64,000 nt of DNA, from NCBI GenBank assembly GCA_900074725.1, contig LT598456.1, forward strand, positions 627,488 through 691,487. Direction: 5' to 3'. The translations under genes were made by a program, and so were the position numbers. Positions 48,785 to 57,933 of the stretch are shown here, one piece after another. Below the pieces are notes generated by a model that had not been told where the DNA came from, made no database searches, and saw only the letters and a program-made list of their open reading frames with translations. Numbering within the stretch: the stretch's first letter is position 1; each line of letters begins with the position of its first letter. This DNA comes from Lachancea dasiensis. Its lineage: Eukaryota; Ascomycota; Saccharomycetes; Saccharomycetales; Saccharomycetaceae.

Positions 48785-51576
48785 TGAAACCCTCGACAAG
48801 CGATGAGAAACAAGACGATCTTTTGGCCCTTACAAAACATCTAAAAGACGTAAACGTATTCGACCAAAGGAAGCTGCCATCCGTGATTCATGGCAGAAAG
48901 GCTAGCACGTATCTGCGAGTATTTCAGGACGATGAAAATGGCCCCAGTGTCGAGACAGCGGAGGGATCAATTCCACTCGACACCGCAACCAGTCACCCTG
49001 CCAGAAATGTTCTCCCGCATCATAGTCAACATCAAGACCAACGTCATCAGCACCAGCATCATCACCACGGTTGGAGGGTTAATGTCTTTGACAAAAAACC
49101 AGAAAAGCGCATAGCCTTGCCCAGAAGGCACTCATCGTCAGTATACGACAGTGTGTCTCGATTTAGACACGGTTTCCTCCGGGACAAGCTAACGAATCCG
49201 GCATGCGGGCGTAAAAACATCATGTTGTCAAGGAGGGGTCCCGGTACAAACTCCACGTACAGGGTTTTTCCTCCTAATGTTAACGAGGCTGGGCATTCTC
49301 CACAGCGTGAAAAACAGCAAATGGCACAAGGTATCAAGGGTCCAGGCAGAAAAGCAAAACCCCCTGCAGAGTCACCTCGAAGTGCGGATGAGATAGACAA
49401 AGGACTCGAGAAAAAGGACCAAGAACAGCTCCTGAGGCTCAAACCCATATCTTCCGCGACATATTATCCCCACCAGTCGAAGATCGAGAATATCGAGGTT
49501 GTAGGACGGGTGGTGGAGCCACCGCTCGCATGCTCGGCGCCTACTTTACCTCTATCAGCAACGACAGTTCAAAGACAGGCTGTGATATCTGAAAATGTGA
49601 CTCTCGAACAAACGCGACATAAACAAGAGGCCGCCGAGATGCAGCACAACGATCATGATGAAGATAATGGTGGAGATGATTCAGGGGATGAAGTTTATCC
49701 TTTGGCTGTTGAATTACAACCCTTTACAAACAAAGTTGGGGGACATACGGCAATATTCAGATTTTCAGAAAGAGCAGTTTGCAAGGCTCTTGTAAAGAGA
49801 GAGAACATGTGGTATGAAAACATAGAACAGCAGCACCAGGAACTGCTTGATTTCATCCCGAGATATATCGGTGTTTTGAACGTGAGACAGCACTTTAACT
49901 CCGAAGAAGAGTTCCAGAAAGAGGTTGAACGAGAAAAGAACGCTAAGCTCGCAAAGAAGCAGCAGAAACTCGATTCAATATCTAATAGTTCTAAAAAGCC
50001 CCATGACATAATGCACTCAAGTCCAACACCGGAATTTAAAAACCCAGAAGTAGTTCTGGATGACAACAAACACATAATACCAGATTCTTTGTGGTACAAG
50101 TATTCCCATTCGCCTGAATCGGCTCCCAGCGATTCATATCTTTCTTCACACAGTCTCGAACATAAAGGATCTGAATTTCGGCACTCCGGCTCGACAGTGG
50201 TAAACACCAAGTTACAGGAACTGATTTTGAGAGAAGTTTTCGCTCCGACCAAGCGGAAACCTCATCCTCGTGTCTCTTCGTTGAATGAGAAGTTAGGTAG
50301 TAAAGGGAGTGCGTCTTCAAGCAGCCTTGTCGCCCTCAATTCAAATGTGCGGAGAAACTCGGAAGAGTCGAAAAGAATAGGTTTGATACCGCCTTCGTCT
50401 CCCTTACTTACTCATGCTGATAAAGCCCATTTGACGAATGCAATTGATTCTCATAGTTCCACCTTGGACTTGAAGCAATTTCACCTTCGCAAATTGGCTC
50501 AGAACGCCGGCACTCGTAGTTATGCTGATGGAGAAGGGTCTACTCTAGGAGACACTCTACACAAATCAAATTCTCTGCGAAGTGAATTAAGTGATACGGT
50601 GGTGGAGGAAGAGGAGGAAGAAGGTCGAGATGGAGAAGGAGAAGGAGAAGAAGAAATATTTGCTATGGAAGAAGATCTTTCGCCGACCAAGGACACATCC
50701 AACCATGAGTCTGTTTCATTTGAGGAGAAGTCCCATACAATCGTTTCAAAATTCATATTACTCGAGGATTTGACGCGAAAGCTTGATAAACCATGTGTAT
50801 TAGATTTGAAGATGGGTACGCGGCAATATGGTGTGGACGCTCATAAAGTCAAACAATTATCCCAGAGCAAAAAGTGCCGGCAAACGACCTCAAGGAAGTT
50901 AGGCGTTAGAATCTGTGGGCTCAAAATTTGGAATCAAGACTACTATGTCAAGCGGGACAAGTATTTCGGAAGACGGGTTCACATCGGTTGGCAATTTGCT
51001 CGCGTTCTTGCGCGATTTCTATATGATGGTAAACATATCTCCAGTATTTTGAGGCAGGTTCCCCAACTGATCAACCAACTAGACACACTCTATGCAGAGG
51101 TTCTAAAGTTGAAGGGGTATAGACTTTATGGCTCTTCTTTACTCTTCATATACGACGGCGACAATGTGAACAGAAAGCGATGCAACGTTAGGGTTAATCT
51201 GATAGATTTCGCTCAGTGCGTTACTCGAGATGATGTATCGATGCGCTACGAAACGTTCCGTATAGCTCCTGAAAAGCCGGAAGCTGAGGATCGTGGATTT
51301 TTGCGGGGAGTTAAAAGTTTGAAGTTTTACATTCAAAACGTTTGGAATTATCTAACCAACAATAGCCCTCTGCTCTACGATGATGCTCTCCTGGCGTACA
51401 TTGACAGAAATTCGGAGAGCTTCAACAAATCATGGGATTGGCTCGACGATTTTGACAAAGAGTCAGAACTCGAGTTCGACGATCCTGAAAGCGCATTACG
51501 AAAGAAATGGCGGAAGTATGAACTTATATTTGACGTTGAACCGCGCTATATGGACGACGCTGAAGTCAGTGAATAA
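48784..51576 (+). CDS. KCS1: Kcs1, inositol hexakisphosphate kinase
   Basis: Makes the 5-diphosphoinositol phosphates (5-InsP7) that govern phosphate response, vacuoles and telomere length. The IPK signature PxxxDxKxG is PCVLDLKMGTRQYG near residue 672. The C-terminal kinase core includes FGRRVHIGWQFARVLARFLY, YGSSLLFIYDGD and VRVNLIDFAQC. The long N-terminal half is disordered, with a His-rich stretch (HQHQHHHHGW) and an acidic run (EEEEEEGRDGEGEGEEE). ATG 48784 gives 930 aa (S. cerevisiae 1050). KCS1-DAD1 order equals YDR017C-YDR016C. Confidence 0.95.
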   Translation: MKPSTSDEKQDDLLALTKHLKDVNVFDQRKLPSVIHGRKASTYLRVFQDDENGPSVETAEGSIPLDTATSHPARNVLPHHSQHQDQRHQHQHHHHGWRVNVFDKKPEKRIALPRRHSSSVYDSVSRFRHGFLRDKLTNPACGRKNIMLSRRGPGTNSTYRVFPPNVNEAGHSPQREKQQMAQGIKGPGRKAKPPAESPRSADEIDKGLEKKDQEQLLRLKPISSATYYPHQSKIENIEVVGRVVEPPLACSAPTLPLSATTVQRQAVISENVTLEQTRHKQEAAEMQHNDHDEDNGGDDSGDEVYPLAVELQPFTNKVGGHTAIFRFSERAVCKALVKRENMWYENIEQQHQELLDFIPRYIGVLNVRQHFNSEEEFQKEVEREKNAKLAKKQQKLDSISNSSKKPHDIMHSSPTPEFKNPEVVLDDNKHIIPDSLWYKYSHSPESAPSDSYLSSHSLEHKGSEFRHSGSTVVNTKLQELILREVFAPTKRKPHPRVSSLNEKLGSKGSASSSSLVALNSNVRRNSEESKRIGLIPPSSPLLTHADKAHLTNAIDSHSSTLDLKQFHLRKLAQNAGTRSYADGEGSTLGDTLHKSNSLRSELSDTVVEEEEEEGRDGEGEGEEEIFAMEEDLSPTKDTSNHESVSFEEKSHTIVSKFILLEDLTRKLDKPCVLDLKMGTRQYGVDAHKVKQLSQSKKCRQTTSRKLGVRICGLKIWNQDYYVKRDKYFGRRVHIGWQFARVLARFLYDGKHISSILRQVPQLINQLDTLYAEVLKLKGYRLYGSSLLFIYDGDNVNRKRCNVRVNLIDFAQCVTRDDVSMRYETFRIAPEKPEAEDRGFLRGVKSLKFYIQNVWNYLTNNSPLLYDDALLAYIDRNSESFNKSWDWLDDFDKESELEFDDPESALRKKWRKYELIFDVEPRYMDDAEVSE

Positions 51577-52015
51577 TGTGACCAGAACATATTTAGTATC
51601 AAGATTTATTTAATAAATACAATTACGGCAAGGCGCAGTTGTTTGAACGACAATAGTGTCTTGGAACTTGGGAGTTTAGCTGCCACGACAGAACTTAAGT
51701 TGTTCGTGTTACAAGAACTTCAATCTACCAGCTTAGAGAGACCGTCCACATGTAAGTGAAATGTGGACAGCCAATGATACTGGCTTTTGATTGAGGAAGA
51801 AAGTCTAAAAAATCAGGCAAAAATTTGAAAGCTGTTGAGCTTCGTTCAGTTTTTATATCAATTTTTTTTTCAATTTTAGCTGGGTAACGTCGAGAGCGCG
51901 AGAGCTCTTTAACTTTAAACCACGAAAACAACAAATAGAAAGATGAGTTAGGTGGTCTCGGAGAAATTATTGAGGCTGTAAAAGCGGCACTTAACTGCTC
52001 CTAGGGTCTCAAGCA
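51577..52015. other. KCS1-DAD1 intergenic region
   Basis: About 440 bp with a T/A-rich segment at 51850-51880. No other feature is recognised. Confidence 0.5.
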
Positions 52016-52315
52016 ATGTCAGACCCCATTCGGAAGGACGACAAGATGACTGGCGATTTGTCCGAAGGAGATCGTTATTTCATGGAGCAACGCGATTTGA
52101 TTTTGCAGGACATTGGCCAGACCATGGATTCGATACTAAACAATTTGAATGGATTGAACATTTCACTGGAGAATTTCATTGCTGTGGGAAAGGAATTTGA
52201 AAGTGTTTCTGATCTATGGAACAAGTTTTATGCGGGAATTTCAGAAGTGGACGACTCGGCAGACGGGGAGGAGGATGTCTCAAAGCCGCAATCCGAGGAT
52301 AAGGAGGAAACTTAG
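52016..52315 (+). CDS. DAD1: DASH/Dam1 kinetochore complex subunit Dad1
   Basis: Small subunit of the microtubule-encircling Dam1 (DASH) complex at kinetochores. The conserved core YFMEQRDLILQDIGQTMDSI continues LNNLNGLNISLENFIAVGKE and FESVSDLWNKFY, nearly identical to S. cerevisiae Dad1. At 99 aa it matches the usual 94. The acidic C-terminal tail is variable in the family. Confidence 0.95.
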   Translation: MSDPIRKDDKMTGDLSEGDRYFMEQRDLILQDIGQTMDSILNNLNGLNISLENFIAVGKEFESVSDLWNKFYAGISEVDDSADGEEDVSKPQSEDKEET

Positions 52316-52858
52316 TTTGCACAACAATGAATTGACAGAAAGAAATGACTTCTCCGTTCGGCCAGATTGAAACACTCATTGGTTTACGCCAAACAGTCTT
52401 CAATAATTTAATTCATTTGGCCCATTCTGTCGGTGACATAGTCGCTCGCGAGAGTCAATTAGCTCACAAAAACTGGCTCTAGCGTCCAGTAGTAGCGATC
52501 TGCTAATTGCTGGACACTGTGGGTCAATGGTGAATTATTTTTGTTGACCCGGCTTGCCACTCGTTTAACCGGTTATCAGGCTCGAGTTAGATGGTATACA
52601 CCATCCAAATTGCAGGTTCACGATGTAAAACAGAGCCAAGGGTAGCCACATTTAGCAATGCGCTGCTTCTTGTTGGTGCTTAGGGCCCATTGACAGCCCA
52701 ATTGTAGTAGCAATTACTTTGGTAGGGAATAAAATAGCCTAATAAATAGCTGATATGCGAGCGCTTGTCCGCAACGGACTTCGTCGCGGTTGTAATCGGT
52801 TGGGTTTTGAGCCGACTAGCTTGGATATTCCTTTTGAGTTTTCTGCGCACTAAGATTT
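52316..52858. other. DAD1 to tRNA-Ile intergenic region
   Basis: 543 bp without a convincing frame. No LTR was identified upstream of the tRNA. Confidence 0.5.
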
Positions 52859-52932
52859 GGTCTCTTGGCCCAGTTGGTTAAGGCACCGTGCTAATAACGC
52901 GGGGATCAGCGGTTCGATCCCGCTAGAGACCA
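52859..52932 (+). tRNA. tRNA-Ile (anticodon AAU)
   Basis: A 74-nt cloverleaf without intron. Acceptor GGTCTCT pairs with AGAGACC, discriminator A. Anticodon loop CTAATAA reads AAU (A34 to inosine). T-arm AGCGG-TTCGATC-CCGCT contains the B box. It ends five bases before the stop of the convergent downstream gene. Confidence 0.96.
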
Positions 52933-52937
52933 TCGTC

Positions 52938-54287
52938 CTACGGAGGTGTAGGGTTAACTTTCTTTTTGTCATCTTTAAACCGGCGGTGTAAGTGCGGTAG
53001 CTCTGTTGGCCATTTCTTCGATAAGCCAGCCTTGTGGCAAACCTTATGCGAGTCAACCCGGTAAAGCTTGTGATTAGTCTGGTAGATCAAATCTTTCAAT
53101 GGTTTATGAACAGATGATAATCTTCCGGGCACATGATCACTATGCGAGGTTGAGTCGCTTAACGTGGATGGATCAACATAATCAGGTAGAGGTCCAACAG
53201 CGGAATTGAACGATTTTCGATCTGTGCATTCTCCAGAATAAGGCACGCCCTCCTGAAAAATCCCAGCCAAACGATCATCTTTACAGGTTTCGTTAGGGCG
53301 GTCATCTGAGATAGCAAGCCCACAGGCAGAATTACTCACACTATGAGAGGCCGGCTCGACAATTTCAACTGTTGTCTGTCGGGAATTTGAACTCTGTGAG
53401 GCTGAAGTAGAAGTGCTCGAAAGACACGAATCGCTGCCATTTTGATCCACATAAACTTGGGTCTCTTCCATGGGTGATGCTAGTCTATCATCAACATTCG
53501 TAGCATTGTTATCTCTGGAGGATATGTGCGTTTGGTCACGGGCATGTGGATGTAAGCTGCAGCTTTCTCGGAAACAACCTGGTGTCTTTTCTCGCTCTTT
53601 TATACAGCTATTTGATGGCACCAACGTCCCTCCTTTCGGCTCACTTAATGGCCGCGTGATGCCATTAAGCTTCTGTGAGCCCTCGAGCTCATGTCGGACA
53701 GCGTGGATCAAACGTCTACCGCAGGTGTATTCTTTGAAGGTCAATGCCGAGCTACTACGAAGTAGACCTTGACTTTCTTCAGACTTACGGTCCAAAACTT
53801 TCTGCATAACTCCAAACTCATTATCACCGCGACTTCGCCCGAGCAGACCACTGAGCCCTTTTGATGGAAACCCCTCCTTCTCTATATCGAGAATAGTAGC
53901 AAGGGGAGTAGGGCTAGCGGGTGGTGTACGATGCGAACACGCGGGCGTTTTTTCTCCTTTGTGACATTCAATCACTAATTCCTCAAAAGTCTGGCCCAGA
54001 GACACTAAAGGAAGCGATACCGTGTTTGCTCGCAGAGGCGCTATACACCTTTGCATCCTTCCTTGCTTGTCAGTTAGACATCGCCCGCAAATTCTTCTTT
54101 TGGGGTCCTTACGATCATCTGCCCCACAATATCCACTGCTCTGGAATTCGTGCGATTCTTCGACTCCTGTTTCCACAAGATCTTGGCTATAAGTCAACTT
54201 TTCAAAATGGACAGTATTTGACCGCTCTTCGCACCTCGAATTCCGTCCAGAACTGTAATCTAAAGTCTGAGATCTAGTGCCAAACAT
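52938..54287 (-). CDS. HED1: Candidate Hed1-like protein (meiotic Rad51 regulator), long form
   Basis: A 449-aa protein, mostly Ser/Thr/Asp-rich and probably disordered. The most ordered part is the extreme C-terminus: a basic segment with KAGLSKKWPTELPHLHRRFK. In S. cerevisiae HED1 (YDR014W-A, 162 aa) lies between RAD61 and DAD1, on the RAD61 strand and opposite DAD1. This gene has the same place and strands. Hed1 binds Rad51 and blocks it in meiosis, and a basic C-terminal binding segment would suit that, but I cannot verify homology by eye. It is nearly three times the S. cerevisiae length. If not HED1, it is an unknown fast-evolving protein. Confidence 0.45.
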   Translation of the reverse strand: MFGTRSQTLDYSSGRNSRCEERSNTVHFEKLTYSQDLVETGVEESHEFQSSGYCGADDRKDPKRRICGRCLTDKQGRMQRCIAPLRANTVSLPLVSLGQTFEELVIECHKGEKTPACSHRTPPASPTPLATILDIEKEGFPSKGLSGLLGRSRGDNEFGVMQKVLDRKSEESQGLLRSSSALTFKEYTCGRRLIHAVRHELEGSQKLNGITRPLSEPKGGTLVPSNSCIKEREKTPGCFRESCSLHPHARDQTHISSRDNNATNVDDRLASPMEETQVYVDQNGSDSCLSSTSTSASQSSNSRQTTVEIVEPASHSVSNSACGLAISDDRPNETCKDDRLAGIFQEGVPYSGECTDRKSFNSAVGPLPDYVDPSTLSDSTSHSDHVPGRLSSVHKPLKDLIYQTNHKLYRVDSHKVCHKAGLSKKWPTELPHLHRRFKDDKKKVNPTPP

Positions 54288-55757
54288 ATAAAACGATTCT
54301 TAGATAGAGACTATGTAAAGTATACAACCCGTCAGCATATTTTTGTGAATGCATGAAGGCAGTGTCCGTTCGAAAGGTATCAAAGCTAGGCGGCTATCGA
54401 GTTTTTATACTAGTTTGGAAAACTGACATCACCACATACGAAATAAACCAGAATATAATCTTCGATGTATTTGTAGTGTTAACTTCGCTCGGTCAAGTAA
54501 CAGATAGAGGACAAGTGAGAGGGAGCTTCCAATCAAGTGCCCCCCAGTTAAGTGGATAAGTATGGGCCTGTCATTTTTACCGCTGGGATCTTTCTGAGTT
54601 TCGATTGAAACCCACTAGTTGAGCCTGACGCACGGCGTGCTGGTATATCTATAGGAAAGGCTATTATACTCCTGGATTTTTCCTGATGCCATGGTAAGGG
54701 CTTGATGAAGAGGGCTCACACTGATGGGCCCCTGTGGATCAATAGAACTCGGCAAGGATCCTACCTTTATAGCCACCCAGCACCATTGCGCAGCACTGAT
54801 TAGTGCATTCGAATGTTGCACTAGTGAAGTTCCGCTACCAGTTATACCACAGGCCTGCACCATTTTGGAATGTGTGGGGCATCGACTCCAAAAACAGCTA
54901 GAGTTTTTGAGCCAGCACGCCTCGTGAACCTGACTTCAGTCGTTAAGGGCTTGAGTATGTTTTTGGACTTGGATTGGGCTCGCATAAGCATTTGGAGCAA
55001 TTTCGCTTGCGTTGCAGATTATGCCCCTTCCATGGCTAGTCCCAGAGTCAAATTCGAGCACCAAGTGAGGTCGACACAAATGACAGAATTCTGATACTTG
55101 GCGATGCCTCGCTACGACAAGCGGAACAGGCTTTTCCAATCCCATTGGTGTGGTATAATTTGAAGCAGAGCTCACTAAAAACGTTCTCGACCACTGGTAT
55201 ATCCGCTGAAGTCTCCCTCCTTGGGTTTTTATTGGCTTTTACCAGCATAACTCAAAAGCCATTTAGCGGGTTCAAGGATGACTAGGTTTCCACACCTTTC
55301 CGCAGGGGGACACCTCTACTAAAACGAAGGGTCTGTAGACACCAGAAGGGGTCTCAGGCTGGTGGTACATTGGCGAGAATGCGCCTTTCCAACTACCGCG
55401 TTGCTTCGTAATTTTTGGAAATCATTTTTTCTTACTGTTTGCAGTAGAAACGTTTGGGAACTTCTACTTGAAGTGAGCTGGTCTTTCCCAGCTATTAGTC
55501 GGCTATCACCTAATACATTCAAGCACATCGCTATCAAAGCGTTGGTAAGTGTAATCTTGGAGTTACTCTCTTGATAGTAAAAATGTTGTTCTAAGAGAGA
55601 AATCACTTTCGTAAAGCTTACGCGTAAAAACTATAAAAAGCCCTCGAGGGTGCTGACAGCTCTTGGATGATGCATTCTGAAAGCGAGCAGCATCTTGACG
55701 ACGACGACCGTTGTAGATATCACTATCGACGAGTGCTAAAATCCAAAAACTCTTGGC
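54288..55757. other. 1.47 kb gap between HED1 candidate and FEX1; possible structural RNA locus
   Basis: No frame looks coding. On the plus strand there is an Sm-binding-type sequence AATTTTTGGA (55410-55419) followed by T-rich DNA, and a C/A-rich CCACCCAGCACC (54774-54785) about 635 nt before it. FEX1's TATA box (TATAAAAAG, about 55632-55640) is at the far end. In S. cerevisiae the telomerase RNA gene TLC1 lies beside PDX3, which is the next gene but one here. The RNA interpretation is only a hypothesis. Confidence 0.3.
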
Positions 55758-56885
55758 ATGCGTGCTCCGATGAACAACGGCTGGTTCATCGGCCTCATCG
55801 CACAAATTCATACCAAGAAACAGCATCCAGTTCCACTTGTCATGAGTTTGCCGGTCAAGGATGACACTCTAGGCTCTCCCAAGTTTGCGCGCAGACCGCC
55901 AATTCACAAAATAAAAGCAGAACTTGAACTTTCATTAGCATTCGTCTTCGCTTCCATCCTAGGGAATTACAGCAGGCTGGCTCTCACTACACTCACCGAT
56001 TATCCAGGGGCATATGTAGAGGGCCCTACGATTCTATGGTCCAATATAGCTGCGTGCTTCATCATGGGTCTAATGCAGATAATCTACCGTTACAAAGTGA
56101 TAAGTCCACTGTTATTCACCGCCATTACCACCGGCTATTGCGGTTCACTGTCATCCTTCTCAAGTCTGATGGTTGAGCTATTTGAACATTCAGCAGATCA
56201 ATTACAAAGCAATGTCGAGTCTTACCCAAACAACGGCTACGCAATTATGGAGTTTTTGGCTGTGCTATTTGTGCAATTGTTAGCGTGCATGTGTAGCCAT
56301 ATTTTTGGCCTATTTGTTGCGAAGGAACTGGCCTTGTCATTCAAGGACTTTGAAAGTAAAGAGCTGTCACTTCCGGCCCGCAGAGTCCGCCATGGCTTTG
56401 ACATAATAGAGAAAATCGTCATGGCGCTTGCTCTTCCAGTGTTGGTGGTGCAGATTGTGCTGGCCGGTGTCTATGGAAATTTCTCCAGGTATTGGACGCT
56501 GTCCGCAATTTTTGCCTTTCCAGGCACCCAACTGCGTTACGGATTATCAAAGTGGCTCAATCCTACGTTGAAGTACTTCCCTCTGGGGACTTTCGCGGCC
56601 AACGTTTTTGGATCACTAGTGCTCGCGATTTTGACGCTTGTGTCAAGAGGCAAGAGTCAAGATGGTTCTTACATTGTTGCGCCGGGATCGACGGCTCAAA
56701 CGGTTGTCATAGCCCTTGGAAACGGATTTTGCGGCTGTTTGACTACCATAAGTACCTTCATCAACGAGTGCCACCGTCTCTCGCTATCCAGAGTGGTGAT
56801 ATACTACTTTTGCTCTATTTTCTTTTCCTTCTGCCTCGTCGTTGTCACTCTTGGCTCTTACGCCTGGACCCGGGGCATTGCATAG
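55758..56885 (+). CDS. FEX1: Plasma-membrane fluoride exporter Fex1 (double-domain CrcB/Fluc)
   Basis: Exports toxic fluoride from the cytoplasm. Two CrcB domains are fused, as in fungi. Domain 1 has LGNYSRLALTTL, PTILWSNIAACFIMGLMQ, TTGYCGSLSSFSSLMVELFE. Domain 2 has GNFSRYWTLSAIFAFPGTQL, PLGTFAANVFGSLVLAILTL, NGFCGCLTTISTFINE. At 375 aa it is exactly S. cerevisiae Fex1 length. ATG 55758 is used; a second ATG 28 codons on (MSLPVKDD) is possible. In S. cerevisiae the FEX genes are subtelomeric duplicates, so this internal position next to PDX3 differs. Confidence 0.93.
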   Translation: MRAPMNNGWFIGLIAQIHTKKQHPVPLVMSLPVKDDTLGSPKFARRPPIHKIKAELELSLAFVFASILGNYSRLALTTLTDYPGAYVEGPTILWSNIAACFIMGLMQIIYRYKVISPLLFTAITTGYCGSLSSFSSLMVELFEHSADQLQSNVESYPNNGYAIMEFLAVLFVQLLACMCSHIFGLFVAKELALSFKDFESKELSLPARRVRHGFDIIEKIVMALALPVLVVQIVLAGVYGNFSRYWTLSAIFAFPGTQLRYGLSKWLNPTLKYFPLGTFAANVFGSLVLAILTLVSRGKSQDGSYIVAPGSTAQTVVIALGNGFCGCLTTISTFINECHRLSLSRVVIYYFCSIFFSFCLVVVTLGSYAWTRGIA

Positions 56886-57120
56886 GCTTGTCACAAATTA
56901 TTCAAAGGAACAGCCTGATAGATATAATGCTGGCCCGGTTTGTTAGCCTGGAGACTCTTAATTTTACCGAGTATCCATTGAGTACCCGGCACCAGTTGTA
57001 TTTGAGTCATAATAAATAACCACACCATATTATATATAATTTTAAGCTTTAAAGGACTAAACCAAACAACTGGCAACTCTCAGATACCGAGTTCCATCTT
57101 GTTTACTACCTTTCAAAGCT

Positions 57121-57867
57121 ATGAGTGAAGTTAACGGTACCACCAAAAACCCAATTATCTGTATGTTACCATGGTTCTCTTCTAAACCCTTTAAGTTGCC
57201 TGAAACTAACTATTAACCAGTCGCTCCAGAGACGTATCAGTACGACAAAGAATCCTTGGATGAAGAACAAGTTAGTAGTGATCCTATTGCGCAATTCACT
57301 AAGTGGTTTGCCGAGGCCCAGCAAGACCCCAATGAAGCTATTCCAGAAGCGGTGAATTTTGCTTCTGCCGAGCTTCCTAGTGGGCGGATATCCTCCAGAG
57401 TTTTGCTCTTCAAGGAGCTGGACGATCGTGGATTTACCATATACTCCAATTGGGAAACATCGAGAAAGGCACAGGATGTCAAGACCAACCCACAGGCTGC
57501 ATTAACATTTTTCTGGAAGAACCTTCAGAGACAGGTGAGAGTAGAGGGGCTTGTAGAAAAAGTCAGCCGTGAAACCTCTGAACGCTACTTTAAAACCAGG
57601 CCTCGCGGCTCAAAGATCGGGGCTTGGTCTTCACCTCAATCAGCAGTTTTAAAGGATCGCGCGGAATTAAAGCAGCTTGTGGAGCACAATGAAGCTCGGT
57701 TCGACGGTGTGGAAGATGTCCCCTGCCCCGATTTCTGGGGCGGGGTACGTGTGGTACCCTTGATTGTAGAATTTTGGCAAGGGAGACCCAGTCGTTTGCA
57801 TGATCGTGTTGTTTTCAGAAGAAAGTCCGAGAGCGAACCTTGGGAATTGTTGAGAATAGCGCCTTAA
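57121..57867 (+). CDS. PDX3: Pyridoxamine/pyridoxine 5'-phosphate oxidase, one short intron
   Basis: FMN enzyme making pyridoxal 5'-phosphate, the last step of vitamin B6 synthesis and salvage. Exon 1 is 57121-57160 (MSEVNGTTKNPII plus one base). The intron is 57161-57220 (60 nt, GTATGT...CAG, branch-like AACTAAC at 57204-57210). Exon 2 is 57221-57867, starting FAPETYQYDKESLDEEQ. Splicing gives 228 aa, exactly S. cerevisiae Pdx3 length, and restores PIIFAPETYQYDK, which both proteins share. Signatures are AELPSGRISSRVLLFKELDD, SERYFKTRPRGSKIGAWSSP and FWQGRPSRLHDR. Without the intron the first ATG would be at 57256, losing 25 conserved residues. Confidence 0.95.
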
Positions 57868-57933
57868 GCGAGAGGTGACCGATAGGCAACGTATGACAAT
57901 CCACCTCAAAAAATTATTACAGACAATAACATA

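Noticed and set aside
54421-54450. CATCACCACATACGA as a telomerase template (resembles the K. lactis C-strand)
   Set aside because: It is only about 140 bp from the HED1 candidate start, leaving no room for the 5' part of a plus-strand telomerase RNA.
55225-55420. U5 snRNA, suggested by GGCTTTTACC followed by an Sm-like site
   Set aside because: The invariant U5 loop needs GCCUUUUAC; here it reads GGCUUUUACC, and the distance to the Sm site is too long.
55319-55606. 95-codon minus-strand frame upstream of FEX1
   Set aside because: No conserved feature; it spans the proposed RNA interval and overlaps other equally poor frames.
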